The translations under genes were made by a program, and so were the position numbers. Shown in pieces: positions 1 to 8,924 of a stretch of DNA of 64,000 bases. This DNA is from JAFGNB01 sp050304135 (lineage in GTDB: Bacteria; Fibrobacterota; Chitinivibrionia; Chitinivibrionales; Chitinispirillaceae). The first letter of the stretch is position 1. Each line of letters begins with the position of its first letter. Where the stretch lies: assembly GCA_050304135.1 (NCBI GenBank), contig JBNLDC010000029.1, positions 1 to 64,000 of the forward strand, given 5' to 3'. The notes beneath the pieces were generated by a model that saw nothing but the letters and a program-made list of their open reading frames with translations, searched no databases and was not told where the DNA came from.

Positions 1-371
1 ACTTCTCCCCCTCCCTGGCATCCCTCCCCCGTTTACGGTAGAGGGAAATTGATTTTACTCTGTTTTCTGTTCCCCTCTCCCGTACACGGGGGAGCGGTGC
101 ACTGAGGCCCTCGAAGTGGGGCAGGGGTGGGGGTTGAGAAATACGGATAGTAATTTATCAAATTAATGTTCGAGCGATTTTTTCTATTTGAAAACAAGTC
201 TGCACCAACTTCGGGACAACGCCTAAAATTTTAAACCCCTGACAGTAATGACCGTTGAATCTGTTGCCATCCTGAACGGTGATGCGCATCTGGTTGCTAA
301 AAGAATTGCTGAACGAAAATTCACCTTCCCTCTCCCGTAAACGGGGGAGGGACAAGGGTGGGGGAAGAGAG
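1..371. repeat. Three copies of a GC-rich short palindromic repeat
   Basis: Three related blocks share a core that reads CCCTCTCCCGTAAACGGGGG or close to it, followed by a G-rich tail. One lies inverted at about 1-49, one at about 72-133 and one at about 330-371. Two of them end in the same GGGTGGGGG-type tail. This is seen directly. The palindromic core flanked by a G-rich arm resembles the dispersed extragenic repeats found in many bacterial genomes. No coding function is apparent. The middle copy also contains a variant of the GAGGC-CTCGAA repeat seen near 16.4 kb. Confidence 0.6.
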
Positions 372-531
372 ACCGGAATACGATGAATCTGGTTCAACAT
401 CCAGTCTGTCTTTTTACCGGTTCAATATCGATCGATTGTTATCAATATGAACAACAGGTTTGCCACCAAATTCAGGACAACGCTCTGATTTCAAAGTCCC
501 GGTAAAAATAACCCATGGCACCACGGAGAGC
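1..531. other. Non-coding stretch downstream of the glycosyltransferase gene
   Basis: No convincing gene is present. Besides the GC-rich repeats there is a degenerate duplication of roughly 45 bp. Positions 198-222 and 458-483 share the pattern GTyTGC(C)ACCAAnTTCnGGACAACGC and continue with weaker similarity on the right. Read on the minus strand the two copies give similar but broken peptides, so they may be relics of the same short coding tail or of a repeat. Nothing else is visible. Confidence 0.45.
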
Positions 532-2277
532 TTACCTGTCGTGCGGCGTTTTCCGGGTGGCGGCAGCGATCGGTTCCGGCTGGAGTCGGTAATACGTTGC
601 GCCATCTTCCCGGGCAGCAGGTTCCGGGTGTACTCCGGCTCGGATAATCCCGTTGAAAATACTGCGGATTCTCGGGTCGCTTTCCTCTCCGGTACTCAGA
701 ATAAGGAGCGTGGGGTTATAGCGGGCAAGGAATCCCGGCAGCATGGTTGAATCGACATTAAATTGCAGCCCGACACAGTTGCGGGTACTCAGGAAGGCGA
801 GCTGTCCGTACGAATCGGCAAGGTAGTAGCCGTCCTCCGGAACCAATCGCTCAAGCAGCTCCCGGTGCCGGGGATAGGACCGGTCGACAGCGATTGTATC
901 GGCGTATGCCCGCAGGTAGTACCGTTGGGGATAGTATACCGGAGCGAGCAGCAGAACCAAAAGAGCGGCAGTCGGCAGCAGGCGCAGGCGGTTTGGCAGG
1001 AACCGTGCGGCAAAATTGCCGATCCGGTGGAGTTCCGCAATACCGTACGCATATACAAACGGGAGCAGCGGGGCCATATACCGCACGGCCGCCCAGGACT
1101 GCCGGTAGGAGAGATAGAAACAGGCGGCGAGTGTCAGAAAATAAAAGGGAGAGAGAAGAGTGTTGCAATGGCCTCGTCTGCGGATGAACCGGATGACCAC
1201 TCCCGCAAAAGGAAGAATAAACAGATTTTTTTCAAAAAAATGAAGTACCTTGAAAAAAATGCTGCTGCCGACGGCACTCATTTTAACGAGTATCAGGGGA
1301 GAGTACTTGTTTACAAAATCCATGAATGTCCAGGTGAACGGGTCCTCGCTTGATGCCCGAAGCAGATTGGCGCCGCCGGCAATGTGAATCGGGTTACCGA
1401 ACAGAATGATGTAGCGCAGAAACCAAGGTGCGGTGATCACCAGAAACGCCGCCAATGCGATACCGGTTTTAGTAAGTGCTCTCTTTCCATCGGTTCGATT
1501 GAAAAAAAGATAGACCGGCAGTCCGGCAAGCAGCAGGATGCCGTTCGGCCGGATATAGTACAGCAACCCGGTGGTAATCCCGATGAGCATCCAAGAGCGG
1601 TATTTCGTGAGGTTCTGATAGAGTATCGCCATGGTGACCAGCGACACTCCGATGCCGAAAAGTCCTTCGCTGTAAACGGCACTGTTCCAGTAGAGCTGCA
1701 GCAGCGAGAGAGCAGTTACCGCCAGTGACAGACCGGCGACCGTTACGCCGTAGCGTTTCCGGATGGTGTAATAGAAAAGTGCGAGAAAGACTAGGTGAAG
1801 CAGTGCAACGCTCAGGAGACCAACGCCGTAGGTGGTCCCGAACAGATGAAAGGCTCCCGCAAGTATGAGCGACAACCCCGGATACCGGTAATCGTCCGGT
1901 CGTGGCAGCATCGGGTGCTGAAGGTAGGGGTGTTCAAACCATCGGGTGGTGAATCCCTCTCCCCGTTCAAGCTGTGATGCGACCCCCATCCAGGAGCCTT
2001 CATCTCCCGAGGGAAAGGTGTGCCGGTTGATTCGCTGGTGGAGCAGGTGGAAGGTGAATAGCAGTACCAGTGCAACGAGGCTGACTTCAGCCATGCGTTT
2101 AAGAAGTGGGTGGCGGTTGTCTGCAGGTGGATGCACCAGGGCTCCATTGGCCGGTGTGGTTATGGATCGGTTACGGTAACCTATTGTACCATACTGTGTT
2201 GAGATGAACAACGTATGGAGTGGCTGTGGTAATTCTCCCACCCCATAAACTACTCCAGTTCTGTGGGTGGGTTCCAC
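532..2277 (-). CDS. GT39/ArnT-like integral membrane glycosyltransferase
   Basis: Predicted GT-C fold membrane glycosyltransferase that moves a sugar from a polyprenyl-phosphate donor on the periplasmic side of the inner membrane. After the first transmembrane helix comes an acidic periplasmic motif (SGDEGSWMG), which in PMT/ArnT enzymes is part of the catalytic loop. It is followed by an RYPG segment and about ten hydrophobic helices up to about residue 450, then a soluble C-terminal region. The acceptor cannot be told from sequence. The longest frame starts at a GTG with a GGAAGG Shine-Dalgarno. An internal ATG at 2094 just before the first helix is the other candidate and would give about 520 residues. 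The gene stands alone and is divergent from the thioesterase gene. Family assignment is fairly secure; specificity is unknown. Confidence 0.72.
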   Translation of the reverse strand: MEPTHRTGVVYGVGELPQPLHTLFISTQYGTIGYRNRSITTPANGALVHPPADNRHPLLKRMAEVSLVALVLLFTFHLLHQRINRHTFPSGDEGSWMGVASQLERGEGFTTRWFEHPYLQHPMLPRPDDYRYPGLSLILAGAFHLFGTTYGVGLLSVALLHLVFLALFYYTIRKRYGVTVAGLSLAVTALSLLQLYWNSAVYSEGLFGIGVSLVTMAILYQNLTKYRSWMLIGITTGLLYYIRPNGILLLAGLPVYLFFNRTDGKRALTKTGIALAAFLVITAPWFLRYIILFGNPIHIAGGANLLRASSEDPFTWTFMDFVNKYSPLILVKMSAVGSSIFFKVLHFFEKNLFILPFAGVVIRFIRRRGHCNTLLSPFYFLTLAACFYLSYRQSWAAVRYMAPLLPFVYAYGIAELHRIGNFAARFLPNRLRLLPTAALLVLLLAPVYYPQRYYLRAYADTIAVDRSYPRHRELLERLVPEDGYYLADSYGQLAFLSTRNCVGLQFNVDSTMLPGFLARYNPTLLILSTGEESDPRIRSIFNGIIRAGVHPEPAAREDGATYYRLQPEPIAAATRKTPHDR

Positions 2278-2467
2278 ATTGATGTACCTTCCCGGTTGAA
2301 ATAATCAGGGGCGCCCCCGGGGATCGGAACTGTCTTTTCGAAGGTATGGTGCTGTTTCGCTTCATCGGGTAGTATGATTCTGAATCCGTGGCTGTTCGGG
2401 GTGGTCGGGGGTTATTTTCAGGTAAGGATATGTTTCTGTTTTCTGATCGCCAGTAGATTGTGACTCC

Positions 2468-2914
2468 ATGTACGACGGTTCATCAAAGATCTACACGTTG
2501 CCGGTTACCGTGGAATTCGAGGATATTGATTCCTATAAAATCGTCCATAATTCGCGTATACTCGATTATTTTGAGCGGGCACGGGTCCATTTTCTCACCG
2601 GAGAGATCGGGCTCGATCTTTATCCGCAGGGAACGGGGATTGTAGTATATAATCTGGAGGTGCGGTTCAACCGGGCGGCCTTTCTGCTCGACCGGCTCGA
2701 GGTGAAAATGTTCGTTTCGTCGATGGATACGTATCGTCTCACACTGGGGTACCGGTTGTTGCGAGGTAAGGAGATCCTCACGAGGGCCTCCAGCGGACTC
2801 GCCTTTATGGACATGGAACAGGGGACACTGGTTGCCGCACCGGATTCCTATCGGGAGCTTATCTCCCCGTACATTACAACAAAAAGTGCGGATAAACACG
2901 CTTCACTGAAATGA
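2468..2914 (+). CDS. YbgC/FadM-like acyl-CoA thioesterase (hot-dog fold)
   Basis: A 148-residue single-domain protein of the 4-hydroxybenzoyl-CoA thioesterase type. Near residues 13-35 it has the pattern VEFEDIDSYKIVHNSRI followed by DYFERARV. This matches the catalytic Asp and the Y/F-E-x-A-R helix of hot-dog thioesterases (usual form D-x-D-x-x-G-V-V-x-H). The expected Gly is Tyr-Lys here, so substrate preference may differ. Length is normal for the family. It should hydrolyse acyl-CoA in the cytoplasm. The HAD phosphatase gene begins 6 bp after its stop and the two are probably co-transcribed. No strong Shine-Dalgarno precedes the chosen ATG. Confidence 0.75.
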   Translation: MYDGSSKIYTLPVTVEFEDIDSYKIVHNSRILDYFERARVHFLTGEIGLDLYPQGTGIVVYNLEVRFNRAAFLLDRLEVKMFVSSMDTYRLTLGYRLLRGKEILTRASSGLAFMDMEQGTLVAAPDSYRELISPYITTKSADKHASLK

Positions 2915-2920
2915 GAATGC

Positions 2921-3577
2921 ATGATTGACGGACCGGTAAGAGAATTCGATTATTATCTGTTTGATGCCGACGGCACACTGTTTGACACCACCGAAATGAT
3001 TGTCCGCTGTTTCTGTAACACCGCACGGGTTCACCGGCTTCCCGAGCCCTCGCGGGAGGCGATCATCGGTCATGTGGGGATGACGCTCAGGAAACAGATG
3101 GAGTATTATTTCGGTACACTTACCGATGCGCAGTTCAACGAGCTTCGTGAAACGCATATGGCGTATCAGTTGACTATCTACAGAGAACATCTCAAACTCT
3201 TTCCGGGAGTACCCGAGGCGCTCCGGTCGCTGCGTTTGCGCGAAAAGAAATGTGCGGTCGTCACCTCCCGTATGCTGCCGACGCTTTCCACGTACCTGAA
3301 AGAGACCGGTATTTCCGATGTGTTCGATGTCCTGATAACGCCAGAATCCACCGAACGCCACAAGCCCGATCCGCAACCGGCCCTTGAGGCGCTCTCCCGG
3401 CTGAACGGGACCCCTGAACGGGCACTGTTTATCGGTGATGCCACGTTTGACATTGAATGCGGAAACGCGGCCGGGACCGCGACCGTTTTTGTTTCATGGA
3501 GCCGGAACGGTGCGGATTCCCTGCGCTGCAGCCCCGACTGGATTATTTCCGACATGCGGGACCTCTGTGTCTGGTAA
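2921..3577 (+). CDS. HAD-superfamily phosphatase (phosphoglycolate phosphatase-like)
   Basis: A 218-residue HAD hydrolase with all four motifs: DADGTLFDT (motif I, nucleophile and acid/base Asp) near residue 15, VTSR (motif II) near 110, the lysine in HKPDP (motif III) near 145, and GDATFD (motif IV) near 170. A helical cap of subfamily IA type lies between motifs I and II. It should remove phosphate from a small phosphorylated metabolite in the cytoplasm. Phosphoglycolate or a pyrophosphate compound is the usual guess, but substrate cannot be read from sequence. It lies between the thioesterase and the S41 protease genes in a tight plus-strand run. Confidence 0.82.
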   Translation: MIDGPVREFDYYLFDADGTLFDTTEMIVRCFCNTARVHRLPEPSREAIIGHVGMTLRKQMEYYFGTLTDAQFNELRETHMAYQLTIYREHLKLFPGVPEALRSLRLREKKCAVVTSRMLPTLSTYLKETGISDVFDVLITPESTERHKPDPQPALEALSRLNGTPERALFIGDATFDIECGNAAGTATVFVSWSRNGADSLRCSPDWIISDMRDLCVW

Positions 3578-3587
3578 AGGAGTGTAC

Positions 3588-4850
3588 ATGCGACCGATAG
3601 TTCGTTCAGTAACCGGTTCAATTGTTTTGCTGATGCTGGTTTCATCGTGTAATTTCAGACCGCTTGACAGCGACCAGGCCGACGCGTGGTATGATTTTGC
3701 CGCAGCATGTCTGGACGTGTATTTCATCTATCGGGAAAAACTTCCTTCCGATCTGTATGCCTACTCATCACCGCAGGCACTCTACGAATCGGTAGACGAG
3801 CTGTTTACCGTCTTTCTTACTCCAACGCAGGCAAAGGCACGTTTCGCCGATCTTTCAACAGAGCGCGGCGGGATTGGTATCAGGGTCGATTCCGTGGCAA
3901 AGGGGTATGTGATCGAGAATGTGTACGACAATACACCGGCCGAAGACGCCGGTCTCAGGGCCGGTGATACCATTCTCCGTGTGGATGGCATAGCACTGGC
4001 GGGTGTATCGACCGACAGTGCAGTCGGAATACTGCAGGGGGATATCGGTACCGAGGTTCTTCTGCGCATAAAACGCGGGGGAAACCAGTTGAACATCACG
4101 GTCATTCGCGGCACCTTCATGCTGCCGAGCGTTGAAGTCGATTCGCTGGATTCGGTTACGGCATATATACAACTCATTGGATTCCTCGACAAGACGGTGG
4201 TGCCGGGGGGATCCGCCGAGGAGTTTTCACAGGCGCTCGATGCGACCTCCTGGGCTGATTACACCGTGCTTGACCTTCGTCACAATGGTGGTGGCTATAT
4301 TGATCAGTGTATCGAAATCGTCGGACAACTCGTGCCTCCGAAGACCCCGATCGTTAACGTCAGTGAACGGCAGTATGACCGGGAAACCGACCGGGGAATT
4401 ACGGTCGATACCGTTTATACCACCGATGGGGCCGGCGAAGCTGCGTCACGCACCCTGTTTATACTGGTCGACAGGAAAACAGCCAGTGCTTCGGAGATGC
4501 TTGTCTCCTGTCTGATGGAACAGGCCGATGAGCGGGTGACGGTGATCGGAACCACTACCTACGGAAAAGGGCGCGGACAGGTGATGGTCACCGGACCCGA
4601 TTCCGTGCTGGCAGTGGTCACCAGCCTGACGATTACTCCGGTCGGCGACAGTGCCAAGGTGTATGATCTGGTGGGAATCACCCCGGATGTGTTAATTGAC
4701 ACAGTCGATGCGTTCGATGTGGCGATGGACCTGATCGGTGAAGAGGCTCCGGCCAAACGCAGGGCCGGCCGTTACTATAAAAAACCGGGAGTCCGTGACG
4801 TCACTCCCCATATTTCAGAACCATCTGCAATTGTACGGGAGCAACCATGA
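3588..4850 (+). CDS. C-terminal processing peptidase (S41 family, PDZ), lipoprotein
   Basis: A 420-residue periplasmic serine protease of the CtpA/Prc type. The start at 3588 has an AAAGGAGTG Shine-Dalgarno and gives a lipoprotein signal ending in the lipobox LVSSC, so the protein should be membrane-anchored. A PDZ domain follows at about residues 80-170 (GIGIRVDSVAKG...AGLRAGDTI). The S41 core carries the catalytic Ser in KTASASEM and the general-base Lys in TYGKGRGQ. Such enzymes cleave non-polar C-termini of periplasmic proteins or trim cell-wall enzymes. Its stop overlaps the ATG of the ABC ATPase gene by 4 bp, indicating translational coupling. Longer upstream starts lie inside the HAD gene and lack the signal peptide. 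Confidence 0.88.
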   Translation: MRPIVRSVTGSIVLLMLVSSCNFRPLDSDQADAWYDFAAACLDVYFIYREKLPSDLYAYSSPQALYESVDELFTVFLTPTQAKARFADLSTERGGIGIRVDSVAKGYVIENVYDNTPAEDAGLRAGDTILRVDGIALAGVSTDSAVGILQGDIGTEVLLRIKRGGNQLNITVIRGTFMLPSVEVDSLDSVTAYIQLIGFLDKTVVPGGSAEEFSQALDATSWADYTVLDLRHNGGGYIDQCIEIVGQLVPPKTPIVNVSERQYDRETDRGITVDTVYTTDGAGEAASRTLFILVDRKTASASEMLVSCLMEQADERVTVIGTTTYGKGRGQVMVTGPDSVLAVVTSLTITPVGDSAKVYDLVGITPDVLIDTVDAFDVAMDLIGEEAPAKRRAGRYYKKPGVRDVTPHISEPSAIVREQP

Positions 4851-5560
4851 TTACCTTTTCCGGAGTAGTAAAACGCTACGGTACGGCTACCGCCCTCAAT
4901 GAGGTATCCTTTACCGTTGCACCGGGGGAATTCTTCGCACTGCTCGGTCCGAACGGTGCGGGAAAAACGACGATTATCCGGATACTGCTTGATTTCACCC
5001 GTCCGGACTCGGGCACGGTACAGGTAAATGGTGTATCCTCGACCGACCCTTCGGCACGATCGATAATCGGGTATCTGCCCGAAAATATGCGGTTGCCAAC
5101 CTACCTGAGCGGGTATCACTTTCTTAAACGGCAGGCTGCTCTGTGTGGTCTCGACGGTAAAAATGCCGATCATGAAGTTGAAAAGAATATCGAACTGGTC
5201 GGCATGACCGAAAAGGCACGGCAGTCGTCGGGAACCTATTCAAAGGGTATGCTGCAGCGGATCGGCCTTGCCGGTGCGTTGCTTGGGTCACCGAAACTTC
5301 TGGTGCTCGACGAGCCGACCACCGGGCTTGATCCGGTGGGCATACGGGAGTTTCGACAGATTCTGGAGCGGGTTAAAATGGACGGTGTTACCGTACTGCT
5401 CAATTCGCACATACTTTCCGAAGTGGAAAAACTCTGTTCTTCTGCAGCGATTCTGAAACAGGGAACAATTGTTGTGCAGGATACCATCACCACTCTGACC
5501 GGTGATGGTAAAACACTCGAAGATGTATTTATCGGGCATGTCGGTGTCCCGGCAAGGTAG
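4847..5560 (+). CDS. ABC transporter ATP-binding protein (ABC-2 type), no adjacent permease
   Basis: A 237-residue ABC ATPase of the CcmA/drug-exporter type with Walker A (GPNGAGKTT) near residue 37, signature YSKGMLQR near 130, Walker B plus D-loop (LLVLDEPTTGLD) near 150 and the switch His in LNSHIL. It is complete but slightly short for the family. The ATG overlaps the stop of the S41 protease gene (ATGA). No ABC-2 permease follows: the next gene is convergent and a strong hairpin closes the transcript. The partner permease must be encoded elsewhere, or the protein has a non-transport role. Confidence 0.88.
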   Translation: MITFSGVVKRYGTATALNEVSFTVAPGEFFALLGPNGAGKTTIIRILLDFTRPDSGTVQVNGVSSTDPSARSIIGYLPENMRLPTYLSGYHFLKRQAALCGLDGKNADHEVEKNIELVGMTEKARQSSGTYSKGMLQRIGLAGALLGSPKLLVLDEPTTGLDPVGIREFRQILERVKMDGVTVLLNSHILSEVEKLCSSAAILKQGTIVVQDTITTLTGDGKTLEDVFIGHVGVPAR

Positions 5561-5592
5561 AGACGTTACATGCAACGTCTCTACCTTGCCGG
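5549..5592. terminator. 19-bp perfect hairpin, probable bidirectional terminator
   Basis: The arms 5549-5567 and 5574-5592 are perfectly complementary (starting CCGGCAAGGTAGAGACG) around a 6-base loop. The left arm contains the last codons and stop of the ABC ATPase gene. The right arm ends 8 bp before the stop of the convergent helicase gene. The symmetry and position between converging genes suit a bidirectional terminator or mRNA 3'-end stabiliser. There is no long T-run, so Rho-independent termination is not certain. Confidence 0.7.
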
Positions 5593-5600
5593 CGATCTCA

Positions 5601-7220
5601 TTATTTGAACAACGAGATCACTCGCGAAAACAATCCTTTTTTCTTTGCCGTCGCGGCTTTCTTCTGTGGTGAGGTTGTCGGCTGGCTGACGTGCTTCTTC
5701 CGTTCATGTGCTGCTTTCGGTGCCGATGCAGGTGCCGTGGTACCGGTGGGGACGTCACGCGACGGCGCAACATCTCCTGTTCTGCCGCGACCGGTGGTTC
5801 CTCTCCCGCCGGTACCCGTACCGGATCGTCTTCGCTGCTCCTGCGATGGTTGCCTGTTTCCGGATGAACCGGTACTCCGGGAACGCTCGGTAGTTCTGCC
5901 GCCGCCACTGCCGCTTCGGCTGCGACTCTGCTGATTTCCCGAGCGTGGTCGGTCGGATCCTGAATTCCCGCGGGACCTGCTGTTGCCGGATGGCGATCTC
6001 CTCCCGGAGGTTCCTCCGGACCGACGAGGTCCCGAATCGCCGCCACTTGACGGTCGGCGTTTACGACGGTAATTTTTTCCTGCGGTGAGATCCGGCAGGT
6101 ACAGCTCATCCTCGGCAACGGTTGACGGAAGCTTCATGTTGATGAATTTTTCAATCGGTGCGAGAAATTCCACAAACGTTTCACAGGCGAGGGTGATCGC
6201 GTAACCGGTTTTCCCCGCACGGGCGGTACGTCCGATCCGGTGCACGTAGTTTTCGCTGTGCATGGGGATATCGTAATTGATCACCAGTTCCAGATCATCC
6301 ACGTGAATACCGCGTGCGGCAACATCGGTGGCGATAAGCAGCGGCAGTTCATTGTTTTTGAACTGGTCGATCCGGCGTTGCCGCTGTCCCTGTGCAAGAT
6401 CACCGGTAAGGTATTCCGCCTTGTAGCCGTTGCCTTTCAACCGGTCGGCAATCTCTTCGGCCATATGCTTCATGTTGACAAAAATGAGCGCTCTGCCGCT
6501 CCCGTATTTTTTCAGCAGTCCGAGCAGCAGCGACATCTTCTCGGCCGACCCGACATGATACACCTGCTGGTTGATCGCATCCACGGTGATGTTCTGCGAA
6601 ACGATATGCACCTCAACCGGGTCTTTCATCGACCCCGAGGCGAGATGTTTCACTGCGGGGGTAAGGGTGGCGCTGAACAACATGGTCTGGCGCGACTCTT
6701 TTGACGGCAATTTGTACAGAATCGTCTGGATGTCGTGGACAAATCCCATGTCGAACATCCGGTCCGCCTCGTCAATCACCACATAGTTGAACTGATGCAG
6801 ATTGAGCATCCTGCGGTTACTCATGTCAATAAGCCGTCCCGGTGTGCCGATCAGGATGTCGATGCCGTCGGCGATCGCCTTGAGCTGCTGGTTGTACCCG
6901 ACCCCTCCGAACATGGTGACGATATTGAAATCGAGATAGAGCGAGAGGAGTTTCGCCTCTTCGGCGATCTGCACGGCAAGCTCGCGTGTGGGTGATATGA
7001 TGATCGCCTTTTCCCGTTCCGGTCCCCGTTCAATCAGTTCAAACAGTGAGATCAGAAATGCCGCGGTTTTACCGGTGCCGGTCTGCGACTGAACAAAGAC
7101 GTCTTTTCCGGTAAGCGTGTGCGCGAGTGTTTCGTGCTGGACTTCGGTACACTCGGCGTAGCCGGCTTCAACAATACCTTTTTGTAAATCTTCCGAAAGA
7201 TTGAATTCGGAGAACTGCAT
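5601..7220 (-). CDS. DEAD-box ATP-dependent RNA helicase (RhlE/CshA-like)
   Basis: A 539-residue DEAD-box helicase that unwinds RNA duplexes in ribosome assembly or mRNA decay. The core has the Q-motif glutamine (TEVQHET), Walker A SQTGTGKT, PTRELA, the VIDEADRMFDMGF box, SAT (LFSATL), DVAARGIHV and HRIGRTARAG, spanning about residues 1-375. The C-terminal 150 residues are a low-complexity Arg/Ser/Gly-rich tail with RGG-like and RSR stretches, typical of RNA-binding tails, ending in a basic KKKG segment. The start at 7220 (MQFSEFNL) is chosen because it matches the usual family N-terminus; a longer frame to 7271 adds 17 atypical residues. It is convergent with the ABC ATPase gene. Confidence 0.9.
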   Translation of the reverse strand: MQFSEFNLSEDLQKGIVEAGYAECTEVQHETLAHTLTGKDVFVQSQTGTGKTAAFLISLFELIERGPEREKAIIISPTRELAVQIAEEAKLLSLYLDFNIVTMFGGVGYNQQLKAIADGIDILIGTPGRLIDMSNRRMLNLHQFNYVVIDEADRMFDMGFVHDIQTILYKLPSKESRQTMLFSATLTPAVKHLASGSMKDPVEVHIVSQNITVDAINQQVYHVGSAEKMSLLLGLLKKYGSGRALIFVNMKHMAEEIADRLKGNGYKAEYLTGDLAQGQRQRRIDQFKNNELPLLIATDVAARGIHVDDLELVINYDIPMHSENYVHRIGRTARAGKTGYAITLACETFVEFLAPIEKFINMKLPSTVAEDELYLPDLTAGKNYRRKRRPSSGGDSGPRRSGGTSGRRSPSGNSRSRGNSGSDRPRSGNQQSRSRSGSGGGRTTERSRSTGSSGNRQPSQEQRRRSGTGTGGRGTTGRGRTGDVAPSRDVPTGTTAPASAPKAAHERKKHVSQPTTSPQKKAATAKKKGLFSRVISLFK

Positions 7221-7558
7221 ATGACAACCTGTCGTATAGAGTTCCGTCGGGCGCAGACACGAACGGTGCAACAGTACTGGTTGCTTCCGGTTCCGGAAGC
7301 ATGGCAGAAGGTACGGTGGAGTGAATCGCTTGCGGTTGCAGTATGGAACTCTGGGTAAGAACGTTAAAAAAACTTCGTGGTTAACACTACTAAAGCTACA
7401 TCACGGAAGGGGCTTTGTCTATGGATAATACCGAAATCGGCTGCCCGCATCAGTGCAAACGCCATTGCTGTTGTTACGGAAAACAAAACAGTGACATCCG
7501 GACTCCGGATGCCACCGTTCAAGGAGCGTATGAACAACAGAACTGAATTTCTTTCCGA
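7221..7558. other. Intergenic region between helicase and secreted-protein genes
   Basis: No gene is supported. The only structure seen is a hairpin at 7495-7511 that fits a terminator for the minus-strand gene upstream of it. The helicase promoter must lie in the left part, but no clear -10/-35 pair was recognised. Confidence 0.4.
7478..7511 (-). terminator. Possible Rho-independent terminator
   Basis: On the minus strand a 7-bp stem, CATCCGG-AGT-CCGGATG (7511-7495), is followed by a T-rich run (TCACTGTTTTGTTTTCC). It lies about 50 bp past the stop of the secreted-protein gene that ends at 7559. The stem is short, so the call is tentative. Confidence 0.5.
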
Positions 7559-8671
7559 TTACCACCCGATTCCGATATTCATACCGATTTCGCAGGGGTA
7601 ATTGGTTTGTACGGGGGGGTAGGTTTCATCTGAATAATAGTCGTACGACTCACTGGTGCCGGTACTGATCGGTAATGCATTCTGGGCAACCCGCACATCA
7701 ACAAAGAACCGTGTGCCTGAATTTCGCGGAAAAGTGATTCCCGCCTGCAGGTAGGGGGCGATGCCCATCTCCATGGCATCATTGGCGAAATTGAGATGCG
7801 GCAATACTCCGCCACCACCGTAGAGGCCGATAACGCCTTCGGTAAACAGGTAACTTCCACCCACTTCGAGGCCGATTCCACCGTACTGCCGTTTGGTATC
7901 ATTGAACATCGCACTGGGGAAGCGCCCGTTGACGCCGAATTCAACAAAGAATTTTCTGCTTTCCATGCGCATGTTGTAGCCTATTGAGGTGAAAGGCACA
8001 ATTGTTCCGTCTAGTATATACGGATAATAGGCTCCCGCTTTGATACCGGAGAGTTTTTCGGTGAAGAGTTTATTATTCCCCATACCTTCCCGGCGGGTGA
8101 TGTTCGTGAGCGACCGGGTTTCCTCCACCGAGATTCGTTGAAAGAGAGCGGTAGCGAAACGGTCACATGCCTCTTCAATATCCCCATAGGTCACAAGGGT
8201 AAGTTCCGCTTTGTGGATCAGCTTGCCGGAACGGTCTTTCCGTAAGGCGGTTACGACAGTCTTGCTGTTGTCGAGAAGTTGCTGATCATTGTCCTCATCA
8301 TCTTCACGTGAGCTGTTCTGAACCACAACGATCACCTTTTCTGAGCCGGAGTCACTGTTCATGGTCTGGTAATACTCTTTCCGGCTGAGAAAGAGCCCTA
8401 TGGCGGTCATTTCGATGTACTCAGACACATCAAGTTTTTCGGCCGCTTCCGTGTAGTTGCTGTCGGTTCCCAGCGCACGCCCTGTTGTAATCGGATCAAG
8501 TACCGACTGACCGGAGATCGCTTCGTATTTTTTTGCGAGGAGCATACCGAATGCGTTCATGTAACTCTGATCGGTATTGATACCGACAACGGGAAACACC
8601 GCGACATCAGCTGCGGAGACTACAGAGGCGGCAAGTGCACCGATTGTGAGATACTTCGACAGACAATTCAT
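7559..8671 (-). CDS. Exported protein of unknown function, beta-barrel-like C-terminus
   Basis: Not a family I recognise. The start at 8671 is set by a very good Shine-Dalgarno (AAGGAGG) and gives a Sec signal peptide (MNCLSKYLTIGALAASVVSA) for a 370-residue product. Residues 20-200 look like a soluble domain with a DVAVFPVVGI beginning, reminiscent of proteins that sense or assemble at the envelope. The last 170 residues alternate aromatic and small residues and contain many Gly and Tyr, as in an outer-membrane barrel, and end in GIGW. It is transcribed alone. Inverted repeats lie upstream. Confidence 0.55.
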   Translation of the reverse strand: MNCLSKYLTIGALAASVVSAADVAVFPVVGINTDQSYMNAFGMLLAKKYEAISGQSVLDPITTGRALGTDSNYTEAAEKLDVSEYIEMTAIGLFLSRKEYYQTMNSDSGSEKVIVVVQNSSREDDEDNDQQLLDNSKTVVTALRKDRSGKLIHKAELTLVTYGDIEEACDRFATALFQRISVEETRSLTNITRREGMGNNKLFTEKLSGIKAGAYYPYILDGTIVPFTSIGYNMRMESRKFFVEFGVNGRFPSAMFNDTKRQYGGIGLEVGGSYLFTEGVIGLYGGGGVLPHLNFANDAMEMGIAPYLQAGITFPRNSGTRFFVDVRVAQNALPISTGTSESYDYYSDETYPPVQTNYPCEIGMNIGIGW

Positions 8672-8743
8672 ACTACCTCCTTGAGTGAGTGGATTTGGTT
8701 GTTGTATATGCCCTATACAATCAATTTCCATGCCACTGAAAAA

Positions 8744-8770
8744 TTGGCCAAATTGACGTAATTTAGCCAA
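8744..8770. promoter_or_regulatory. Operator-like inverted repeat
   Basis: TTGGCCAAATT-GACGT-AATTTAGCCAA is a 27-bp dyad with one mismatch between 11-bp arms. It sits 73-99 bp upstream of the start at 8671, in the likely promoter region. It has the form of a binding site for a dimeric regulator. The regulator is unknown and the same sequence was not noticed elsewhere in the window. Confidence 0.45.
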
Positions 8771-8789
8771 TTAGCTTCGGAGGGGCGTT

Positions 8790-8850
8790 GTAAAACAGTC
8801 GCATTTTCGCGACTCAAAAAAACCGATTCGCAAAAACGCGACTGTTTTAC
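8790..8850. repeat. Paired TCGC...GCGA palindromes inside a 13-bp inverted repeat
   Basis: The outer arms GTAAAACAGTCGC (8790-8802) and GCGACTGTTTTAC (8838-8850) are perfect inverse copies. Each half also contains a small palindrome of the form TCGC-n5/6-GCGA, centred near 8806 and 8834. A second pair of the same motif with the same spacing lies at 44167-44214. The element is downstream of the cbiO-like gene and about 120-180 bp upstream of the 8671 start. It may terminate the former or regulate the latter. Confidence 0.55.
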
Positions 8851-8924
8851 AGGGATGAAAACGTTCTGAATCGGTTCCGTAAGGAAATCGCGATATTTAC
8901 ACATGTGGAAGCTGAATCTGCTAT